Below are positions 25,372 to 32,406 of a DNA stretch of 45,873 nucleotides, one piece after another. Both the position numbers and the translations under genes were made by a program. Position 1 is the first letter of the stretch. Every line of letters begins with the position of its first letter. Below the pieces are notes generated by a model. That model saw nothing but the letters and a program-made list of their open reading frames with translations. It searched no databases and had not been told where the DNA came from. Source of the stretch: an uncultured Candidatus Saccharibacteria bacterium (GTDB lineage: Bacteria; Patescibacteriota; Saccharimonadia; Saccharimonadales; Saccharimonadaceae); NCBI GenBank assembly GCA_946537195.1, contig CAMNFE010000003.1:1-45873 (forward strand). The letters run 5' to 3'.

Positions 25372-26094
25372 ATGGGTGGAGTGTCAAAAAAGAAGAAGTC
25401 CCGACGGGCTCTGTCTAAAATCTTCCACATTAGCACCTGGAAACTTGTCCTGGTATTGATTTTGCTAGTCTTCTTAGGTGCCACTTTGCTTCGTTTTGAC
25501 CATATTAAGATGTCGGAACTTCGCGCCGAAGTCCTAACAGCTGACGAACAAGAAGATCGCGAAAAAATCATATCTTCGCTAAATGAGCTACGTAATTTCA
25601 CTCTTAAACATATTGTCTTTAATATTCTTGATGACAACGGGCGAGAGCATATCATTTTTGGTACTGGTCCATTTTATCTTGAAAACCTATATATTCACGA
25701 CGCAAAAGAAGCCATAAAGAAGCAACAAGAGGAAATTGCTAAAAAGGGAGTAACCAGTCAAAATCCAAACGGCAATATCTTTGCTAAAGTTGCCAAAATT
25801 TGCGACGGCAAAGCGCGTACTTACGGCTGGCCATATTATGATAAGAGGTATCTGAACTGTTATACGACAGAGCTCGCTAAATACCCTTCTTCAACTTCGC
25901 TGACCACCGATTTAGAGGCGATTTTACCTAATACTGAAGAGTATCGCTACGACTTTGCATCGCCTATTTGGTATCCTTGCGCCTCGGGTATAGTAATACT
26001 TATTGCCTTGATATTGGCAATATGGATAATGGGGCGTTTTATCTTCTGGATCGTAACATCTGTTGCGCTTTTCTTACTCAACCGTGGTAGATAA
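25372..26094 (+). CDS. membrane protein of unknown function (two TM segments)
   Basis: TMs LVLVLILLVFLGATLL and GIVILIALILAIWIMGRFIFWIVTSVALFLL. Confidence 0.7.
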   Translation: MGGVSKKKKSRRALSKIFHISTWKLVLVLILLVFLGATLLRFDHIKMSELRAEVLTADEQEDREKIISSLNELRNFTLKHIVFNILDDNGREHIIFGTGPFYLENLYIHDAKEAIKKQQEEIAKKGVTSQNPNGNIFAKVAKICDGKARTYGWPYYDKRYLNCYTTELAKYPSSTSLTTDLEAILPNTEEYRYDFASPIWYPCASGIVILIALILAIWIMGRFIFWIVTSVALFLLNRGR

Positions 26095-26127
26095 GCATAA
26101 AAAATACGAGAAAATACGCTAAACCCC

Positions 26128-26156
26128 TTGACAGCATCAAACAGGGGTCATAAGAT
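26128..26156 (+). promoter_or_regulatory. sigma70-type promoter of small protein gene
   Basis: TTGACA-17 nt-TAAGAT; ACCCCT/AGGGGT inverted repeat (26123-26128, 26143-26148) overlaps the promoter. Confidence 0.75.
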
Positions 26157-26187
26157 AAGAGTATCAACTAACGGAGGAAAGCTAAAA

Positions 26188-26394
26188 ATGGCTTACAAAC
26201 ACACTAATTCAAAGGGCGTCACTTACTATCTTCACAAGTCAGAGGTAACCCTTCGCGGCGGCAAGCCACAGACCATTTACTTCTTCACTAAGACCGAGAA
26301 GAATGCAAAGGGTACTCCATGCGACCTCCCAGAGGGTCGTGAAGTCAACGAGAACCCACGCAACGGTTTCTTGACTGTTTCCCGCAAAAAATAA
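26188..26394 (+). CDS. small conserved-looking protein of unknown function (68 aa, MAYKHTNSKGVTYYLHKSEVTLRGGKPQTIYFF...)
   Basis: strong SD ggagga 26173-26178, own promoter and terminator; start re-assigned from 26128. Confidence 0.8.
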   Translation: MAYKHTNSKGVTYYLHKSEVTLRGGKPQTIYFFTKTEKNAKGTPCDLPEGREVNENPRNGFLTVSRKK

Positions 26395-26416
26395 TTAGCG
26401 TTGGAGCTTACAACAG

Positions 26417-26447
26417 TGCTACAACCTTCGGGTTGTAGCATTTTTTT
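26417..26447 (+). terminator. Rho-independent terminator
   Basis: TGCTACAACC-TTCG-GGTTGTAGCA followed by TTTTTTT (10-bp perfect stem, TTCG tetraloop). Confidence 0.95.
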
Positions 26448-26503
26448 ATCTTAGTATTAGTATGTGGAAAAACATGTGGAAAACTCTGTGTTAGAATATT
26501 AAT

Positions 26504-26899
26504 ATGAAGCGACCAACAAAGAGACAGAGCACGCTATTGAAATTCATCGAACGCTACACCGAAGAACATGATTATTCACCATCTTATCGCGAGATTATGC
26601 GCGCTATGAATCTAACGTCTGTTTCGGCGGTAGCAGAACATATTAACAATTGTGTTGCGGCTGGATATCTTAAAAAAGAGCCCAATGCCGCTCGATCTCT
26701 CAGGGTAATACCAATTAAAGACTACCATGAGACTAAAGGTTTATTCCGCCAAAAAATAGCCGAAATTGATGCACAACTAAATCCGGAACCAGATGAAGAA
26801 GGGAATATCAAGGAAGTATCAGAAGAGAAGCGTCGCAGTCTCGAGGATGATAAAAGAACCCTTAATGCAGCAGCTAATTTGCTCGACTTAGACCTCTAA
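26504..26899 (+). CDS. LexA-like DNA-binding protein lacking the S24 autoprotease domain
   Basis: RQSTLLKFIERYTEEHDYSPSYREIMRAMNLTSVSAVAEHINNCVAAGYLKKEPNAARSLRV matches LexA wHTH N-terminus; protein ends at 131 aa. Confidence 0.8.
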   Translation: MKRPTKRQSTLLKFIERYTEEHDYSPSYREIMRAMNLTSVSAVAEHINNCVAAGYLKKEPNAARSLRVIPIKDYHETKGLFRQKIAEIDAQLNPEPDEEGNIKEVSEEKRRSLEDDKRTLNAAANLLDLDL

Positions 26900-26918
26900 T
26901 GATGGTATAATATTCGCA

Positions 26919-28346
26919 ATGAGAAAAGAACCCGGTTTTGCTTATCGTATTTTCTTAATTTTAGGCGATGCACTCGCAATCGTCTTTTCTTTTGGCTTCG
27001 CTTATTACTTCCGCACCCATATTGATTCTCGTCCATACTATTTTACTTCCGAGATTCGAGATTTTATCGTATCTAATATTATTCTTCTACCTATCTGGTT
27101 AGTCATTTTAACAAGTCTTGGTCTATATTCTCGTCGAGTTTTAGCACGTAGGGGCTTAGAGTATTGGCGTCTCTTTTTAGCCTCGATCCTAGGCGTCATG
27201 ACTATTATTACCTACGACTTCTTTGCAACAGCATATTTTGCGCGCGGATCTTTATTCCCGGTTCGCACGATTGCGCTTTATGCGATTATCTTTAACTTTA
27301 TTGTCTTAGTCATTACACGTTCGATTATTCGCTCTGTCCGTCAATTTCTTTTACGTAGAAATATGGGCCTAATCCGGACCTTAATTGTCGGCGACAGCGA
27401 TAATACGGAGCAACTTTTAAGAGGCATAACGCCAGAAAGCGGTTTTAAGGTTGTCGGTGTCGTAGCGAACGAAAAATACATTCCTGAAGAATGGCGCAAG
27501 CGTAAATATGACGATTTGAATACGGCCTTATCGCGACTACGTCCTCATGCAATTATTCATACGGGTTCAAAGAACATTGAAGCCGTTAACAAGGCCGCTA
27601 TTGATCACCATGCTCTCTATTATTATTCGCCGGCCGAAGACTCTATTATTGTTCAGAGTGGTAGAGTGGAGTTTGTCGCAGCGGTGCCAATTATTCTAAT
27701 TCGTACGACGCCACTTAGCGGTGGCGCAAGATTCTATAAGCGTATTTTAGATATTATTCTTGGCTTAATTCTTACACTTCTTGCCGCTATTCCTATGTTA
27801 ATCATCTATATCGTACAGAAGATAATTGAGCCAAAATCGCCAGCCATCTATAAAGATATACGCTTGACGCGTTTTAATCGTGAATTTCCTCTTCTTAAGT
27901 TCCGCAGTATGAAACAAGAATATTGCGGTCTTACTCCTGAAGAAGCTTTTGAGAAAATGGGTAGACCAGAATTATCAGAAAAGTATCGCAAACAAGGTGA
28001 TTACATTAAAGACGATCCGCGCTATACAAAATTTGGCGCATGGCTTCGCAAATCTTCGCTTGATGAAATACCGCAATTCCTTAATGTATTGAAAGGCGAC
28101 ATTTCCCTTATTGGGCCACGTGCACTTCAGCCGGGAGAACTGAAAAATTACGGTGATCGCGGTCTTTTACTTTCCGTTAAATCTGGTTTAACTGGTCTCG
28201 CACAAGTATCTGGTCGTCGGAACATTTCTTTCAATGAACGTCGTGCTCTTGATATTTATTACGTTCAAAACTGGACTCCAGCACTAGATGTACAAATCTT
28301 CTTTAGGACGATTGCTTCGGTTCTTCATCACGATGGCGCGAAGTGA
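26919..28346 (+). CDS. polyprenyl glycosylphosphotransferase / undecaprenyl-phosphate sugar transferase (WbaP/WcaJ type)
   Basis: N-terminal TM bundle; KRILDIILGLILTLLAAIPMLIIY, RLTRFNREFPLLKFRSM, LRKSSLDEIPQFLNVLKGDISLIGPRAL, SGLTGLAQVSGR. Confidence 0.95.
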   Translation: MRKEPGFAYRIFLILGDALAIVFSFGFAYYFRTHIDSRPYYFTSEIRDFIVSNIILLPIWLVILTSLGLYSRRVLARRGLEYWRLFLASILGVMTIITYDFFATAYFARGSLFPVRTIALYAIIFNFIVLVITRSIIRSVRQFLLRRNMGLIRTLIVGDSDNTEQLLRGITPESGFKVVGVVANEKYIPEEWRKRKYDDLNTALSRLRPHAIIHTGSKNIEAVNKAAIDHHALYYYSPAEDSIIVQSGRVEFVAAVPIILIRTTPLSGGARFYKRILDIILGLILTLLAAIPMLIIYIVQKIIEPKSPAIYKDIRLTRFNREFPLLKFRSMKQEYCGLTPEEAFEKMGRPELSEKYRKQGDYIKDDPRYTKFGAWLRKSSLDEIPQFLNVLKGDISLIGPRALQPGELKNYGDRGLLLSVKSGLTGLAQVSGRRNISFNERRALDIYYVQNWTPALDVQIFFRTIASVLHHDGAK

Positions 28347-28470
28347 TACTCGTTGATCCTTTTCCTCGGAAGACAATTTTATAGCCTAAATAATTCGAGA
28401 CCATACTGGAGGCAGAACCAAAAGTATAGCACGAAATAATGGCAGCAGACTAGCGCAAAAGCGGATTATA

Positions 28471-28479
28471 TGATATAAT
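28471..28479 (+). promoter_or_regulatory. extended -10 (TGATATAAT)
   Basis: about 75-nt leader before ATG 28555. Confidence 0.6.
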
Positions 28480-28554
28480 ATATAAGCTGTCAAAAAATGA
28501 CCACTTTGGCAGTTTTTCTTAACTGGCGGTCTGCACCTTTGAAAGGGGAAAAGA

Positions 28555-29043
28555 ATGAAAACTTCCTACATCTTGGGCGGTTTAAACGACCCCGCAACAA
28601 CATTTGAAGTTGCAGGATCGGTTTACTTCTCAAAGAATTATCATGCCAAGTACTACACTATCAAAATGGTAACCATCGAGCAGGGAAGGCTTTGTCTTTA
28701 TTATCTGGTGAATGATCTCTCCGAGAAACTCATGACGCCAGAGCAGCACTACATCAAGCTGAAGCCAAACCCCGATTCTGTCAAACTCGTTATCAAGGAG
28801 TACGAGCCGCATAAGCACGGTACGTCGCATGTTGTCTACTACCTTGTAGATAGCGTTTATACTCCGGCTAGCGGCGAATACTTCCGCTTCCGCAAGTACG
28901 AGGCTGACGTCGATTGGCCAGCTAGCGACAACGCTACTTGTAATGTCAGCGCTGCATTTCTGGCAGAGCATGGCTACGTTTGTACTGACGAGCTGGACGA
29001 TGACGGCGAAAGTTTCTACACGATCTATCGCAGGAAGCACTAG
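28555..29043 (+). CDS. hypothetical protein (162 aa), no family recognised
   Basis: SD gaaagggga, own promoter and terminator, consistent open frame. Confidence 0.65.
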   Translation: MKTSYILGGLNDPATTFEVAGSVYFSKNYHAKYYTIKMVTIEQGRLCLYYLVNDLSEKLMTPEQHYIKLKPNPDSVKLVIKEYEPHKHGTSHVVYYLVDSVYTPASGEYFRFRKYEADVDWPASDNATCNVSAAFLAEHGYVCTDELDDDGESFYTIYRRKH

Positions 29044-29056
29044 TTCCCATTTGACC

Positions 29057-29087
29057 GCGGGTCCGCGTATTGGACCCGCCTTTTTTA
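29057..29087 (+). terminator. Rho-independent terminator
   Basis: GCGGGTCC-gcgtatt-GGACCCGC-C-TTTTTT. Confidence 0.95.
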
Positions 29088-29124
29088 TTGGCGTAAAAGA
29101 GATATCCATTGTAAAATAAAGCTA

Positions 29125-29703
29125 ATGGTTTATTCTGAAAAAATTAATAAAGCAATCAAAGTTGCTACCCGGCTTCACGATGGTCAATTCCGCAAAGGCT
29201 CAACAATTCCTTATATCGCACATCCTTTTGCGGTTGCATTATTAACTCAAAAATATATAGACAGTGAGGATACGTTTATCGGTGGCGTGCTGCATGATGT
29301 GCTTGAAGACGTGCCTGCGCGCAATTATACCTCAGAGGACTTAGCTAACGATTTCGGTCATGATATTTTAAATATTGTCGAAACGGTATCAGAGCCAGAT
29401 ATCAAAACTCCAACCCAAGAAGCATGGCGTGCGCGCAAGTATTCATACCTAAATAATATCCAAAACTCTAACGACATTCGTCCTCTGATTATTTCGGCTT
29501 GTGACAAAATGCATAATATGGGTGAGCTTGCCTATGGATACGACGAATTGGGAGAAAGCATCTGGACTTATTTTGCAGCTAAACGTGAACGTGAGATATG
29601 GTTCTACGAAGAAGTGTTAAATATTCTCAAAACAAAAGTGCTCCCGCCAGAACTGATTGAAGAGTACATAAGTCGTCTAGATAAACTTAAGTCACTTGAG
29701 TAA
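29125..29703 (+). CDS. HD-domain phosphohydrolase, SpoT/Mesh1-like standalone (p)ppGpp hydrolase candidate
   Basis: KVATRLHDGQFRKGSTIPYIAHPFAVA...FIGGVLHDVLEDVPARNYTSEDLANDFG...ACDKMHNM; no synthetase or TGS domain. Confidence 0.8.
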   Translation: MVYSEKINKAIKVATRLHDGQFRKGSTIPYIAHPFAVALLTQKYIDSEDTFIGGVLHDVLEDVPARNYTSEDLANDFGHDILNIVETVSEPDIKTPTQEAWRARKYSYLNNIQNSNDIRPLIISACDKMHNMGELAYGYDELGESIWTYFAAKREREIWFYEEVLNILKTKVLPPELIEEYISRLDKLKSLE

Positions 29704-29723
29704 AAACAAGAAATATGCCCCTC

Positions 29724-29759
29724 AAAAAAGCGATTCCGGATTATAATTCCGAAATCGCT
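29724..29759 (-). terminator. Rho-independent terminator of subtilase gene
   Basis: minus strand AGCGATTTCGGAATTATAATCCGGAATCGCT followed by TTTTTT. Confidence 0.75.
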
Positions 29760-29777
29760 CTTGTTCTGTCTTTATGA

Positions 29778-32036
29778 TTAACGGCGCTTCGCGCGTAGTA
29801 CAAAGTAGGCTACCGCAGTGAAGGCTCCGCCCATGCCGATCAAAACAGGCAAGTTAATATCGGCAGTTTTAGGGTTCTTGACTGTAGTTTTACTCGTCTT
29901 TACGACTTTCGGCTGATTGCTAGTATTCGTATTGCTGTTTTGATTAGTTGGAGTGTTTGGTTGATTCTGGTTTTGGTTAGATGGGTCTGGGTCAGTTGAA
30001 GCGTCGGAGCTGCCAGCTAACGCCGTAAAGTTAATTGTTGAGGAATCCTTCGAGTTACCCGCAACATCATAAACCGTAGCGTATGCGCTATATTTTTTGC
30101 CTTTTTCAAGGTTGCTTAAACTAAAGGTTTTAATAGTTGCAGCAGTCGCACCAGTTCCGGTAATGGCATATGGTTCGACTGAATCGGTGAATTCATTTGC
30201 GCCATCTTCTTTATAGTGCCAGATAATCTTTCCAAGACCACTCTGTGTGTCTGTGACGCCGATTTTTAGTACAGAACTGTTATCTGTAATTTCTGTTACA
30301 GAGAAGCCGGTGCTGATAGTTGGAGCAGTCTTATCGATATTACTTACTGTAAAGGTTTTAGCAGCGGTTTCGTTGTTACTGTTCTTGAACCAAATTGTAT
30401 ATGTGCCGTTCTGGGTAATGGTTTGTTGGACGGTTGCGTTTTTTGCAGGAGAAGAAACTGCAGTCCAAGAAGTTGGAGTTGTATTTGAAGTATTCCCGTT
30501 ATTCAATGCGGAATTACTAATATTATATGCTTGGCTACTTGCTGTAGCGCTGACCGTCACGTTTCCATTAGTCCATGTCGTGCCGTTTTGAACGGTCGGA
30601 TTTTCGGTGCTCAAATCGGCGAATCTGTTGATATGAAAGCTAACGCTGCCCCAACCAGAACTTTTATCAAAGCCAGCCGTGTCTATATCTTCGGTATTTA
30701 GTTTTAGGAAGTTATATACCTGATCGTAATTATAATCATTGTGTTCTAGCAAAATATTCGCAATCGAAGCCGATAATAGTGGAGCAGAGGCGGAGGTGCC
30801 ATCTACTACACCGAGGCCAGAATCAGGATTTTCTTCATAGATACCATTAGGAAGAAGCAATTGTTCGCCCGGCGTTACGAAATCTACGCCATCGCCTCGT
30901 TGAGAGAACGAAGCGACATCGTTATTGTAATTAACGGCGCCTACGCCGATTGTGTATTGACTTGAAGCAGGGTAAGACACGTAATGTGCACCATTTGCAT
31001 AATCGTTTCCAGTAGCCGCAACGATGATAGTTCCAGCATTTTTCGCCTCTTTCAAAACCGATTCAAATTCAGCGAACCCTTCCGGAGAAGCGGATGCAAA
31101 GTTTTCAACGCGATATCCTAGGCTCATATTGATAACATCAACATTGCCTTTCAAATCTCGAATAGCCGTCAAAATACCAGTCGAGTTAAAATCGCTGCCC
31201 GTACCTACGCGAACTGGTACGATCTTTACGTTGCGAGGTGTAGATTCGGCAATCGTACCCGCAACGACGGTGCCATGTGTATTATGGATCGTTGCTGTAT
31301 TGATACTACTATAGTTATCACTTTCGTCGGGATTATTATCGTTCGCATAATAATCGTGGGCCAAATTCATATCTAAACGGTCTTTAGGATAGTTGCTTTC
31401 AAAAGCTATATGAGTAGCTCTAATACCAGAGTCTAGAACTGCAACTTTTACTTCTTTTGTTGAAGAAGAAACAGCGCGATTATATTGATTTAGATTCATT
31501 TTTTCTACGCCCCAAGCCAAACATTGGTCAGAGATACTTGTGGCATAACTATAGGTATAGGCACCGCTATGGTTAGTGCATTTATCTATCTCTTGATCGC
31601 CGACAGTGTCTAAATCAACATCAAAAGGATTAAGGTCGGAATCGGTAATAGTCAAAGGCAAATCTAACATTACGCTATCAACTTTGTCGCTATTCTTAAA
31701 GTTGAGATAATATTCGGACGCTTTTTCGCTATCCGCAAAAGTGATAATATAGACGTTCTTTGCTACTTCCTCGTACTTAATAATGTCAGGATTTGTTTTT
31801 AGATCATATACATTTGGAACCGTCGCAATTAATTTATGCGTCTTTAAGGACTGCTCGACGACTTCGCTCTTGACGCCCGACTCTTTACTGATTTCTTGTA
31901 TCTTCTCGTCTTTTGTAGTAATAAGTTCTTCCTCGCTAGCTTGCGTTTTTGGTGCCGCAACAAACAGTGCACCTGCGACTAGACCAGCCGACGCTAGTGA
32001 TATGGAAAAAAGTAACGACTTTTTTCTCCTGACCAT
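29778..32036 (-). CDS. subtilisin-like S8 serine peptidase with Ig-like C-terminal region and sorting-like tail
   Basis: catalytic D (VAVLDSGIRATH), H (HNTHGTVVAGTIAES), S (DGTSASAPLLSA); signal peptide; tail NPKTADINLPVLIGMGGAFTAVAYFVLRAKRR. Confidence 0.95.
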   Translation of the reverse strand: MVRRKKSLLFSISLASAGLVAGALFVAAPKTQASEEELITTKDEKIQEISKESGVKSEVVEQSLKTHKLIATVPNVYDLKTNPDIIKYEEVAKNVYIITFADSEKASEYYLNFKNSDKVDSVMLDLPLTITDSDLNPFDVDLDTVGDQEIDKCTNHSGAYTYSYATSISDQCLAWGVEKMNLNQYNRAVSSSTKEVKVAVLDSGIRATHIAFESNYPKDRLDMNLAHDYYANDNNPDESDNYSSINTATIHNTHGTVVAGTIAESTPRNVKIVPVRVGTGSDFNSTGILTAIRDLKGNVDVINMSLGYRVENFASASPEGFAEFESVLKEAKNAGTIIVAATGNDYANGAHYVSYPASSQYTIGVGAVNYNNDVASFSQRGDGVDFVTPGEQLLLPNGIYEENPDSGLGVVDGTSASAPLLSASIANILLEHNDYNYDQVYNFLKLNTEDIDTAGFDKSSGWGSVSFHINRFADLSTENPTVQNGTTWTNGNVTVSATASSQAYNISNSALNNGNTSNTTPTSWTAVSSPAKNATVQQTITQNGTYTIWFKNSNNETAAKTFTVSNIDKTAPTISTGFSVTEITDNSSVLKIGVTDTQSGLGKIIWHYKEDGANEFTDSVEPYAITGTGATAATIKTFSLSNLEKGKKYSAYATVYDVAGNSKDSSTINFTALAGSSDASTDPDPSNQNQNQPNTPTNQNSNTNTSNQPKVVKTSKTTVKNPKTADINLPVLIGMGGAFTAVAYFVLRAKRR

Positions 32037-32045
32037 AAAATGACC

Positions 32046-32082
32046 TTTCTCTTTTTGACCGTTTTAATGTTTATTTTGACCT
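32046..32082 (-). promoter_or_regulatory. 5' leader of subtilase gene containing AGGTCAAAATAAA and AAAAAGAGAAA motifs
   Basis: same two motifs occur in the leader of the divergent surface-protein gene (32375-32403, + strand). Confidence 0.5.
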
Positions 32083-32202
32083 ATTGTAATTCCATTATAA
32101 GCATAAACGATAACAAAAATCAAGCCCACTTAGTCGTTTTTGCGATTTTCTTCTGCTTCATATCATTATTGAGAATCGGGAAAGAATTATAACATAAAAA
32201 AA

Positions 32203-32277
32203 TGGCTCCCCCGGCCAGACTCGAACTGGCAACCTCGAAGTTAACAGCTTCTTGCTCCACCATTGAGCTACAGGGGA
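32203..32277 (-). tRNA. tRNA-Asn(GTT), CCA encoded
   Basis: TCCCCTGTAGCTCAATGGTGGAGCAAGAAGCTGTTAACTTCGAGGTTGCCAGTTCGAGTCTGGCCGGGGGAGCCA; anticodon loop CTGTTAA. Confidence 0.95.
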
Positions 32278-32374
32278 AGGTAATCTAAGTGTACAAAGAT
32301 ATAGGTAAAAAGTCAAGTTTTTGACAATAAGCACTTGCATTTTATTGATAAGTATGTAACAATATAACCACAAA

Positions 32375-32403
32375 AGGTCAAAATAAAAATACAAAAAGAG
32401 AAA
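32375..32403 (+). promoter_or_regulatory. 5' leader motif pair (AGGTCAAAATAAA, AAAAAGAGAAA)
   Basis: AGGTCAAAATAAA at 32375-32387 and AAAAAGAGAAA at 32393-32403, ATG at 32407. Confidence 0.5.
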
Positions 32404-32406
32404 AAT

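Noticed and set aside
26128-26187. Upstream extension of the small protein from the TTG at 26128
   Set aside because: This TTG is the start of the -35 hexamer; a good SD precedes the ATG at 26188
28347-28460. SRP (4.5S) RNA or similar ncRNA
   Set aside because: Looked for conserved SRP loop motifs on both strands and did not find them; left unassigned
28630-29109. 159-aa minus-strand ORF
   Set aside because: Antisense to the 28555 gene and runs through its terminator; no promoter or SD support
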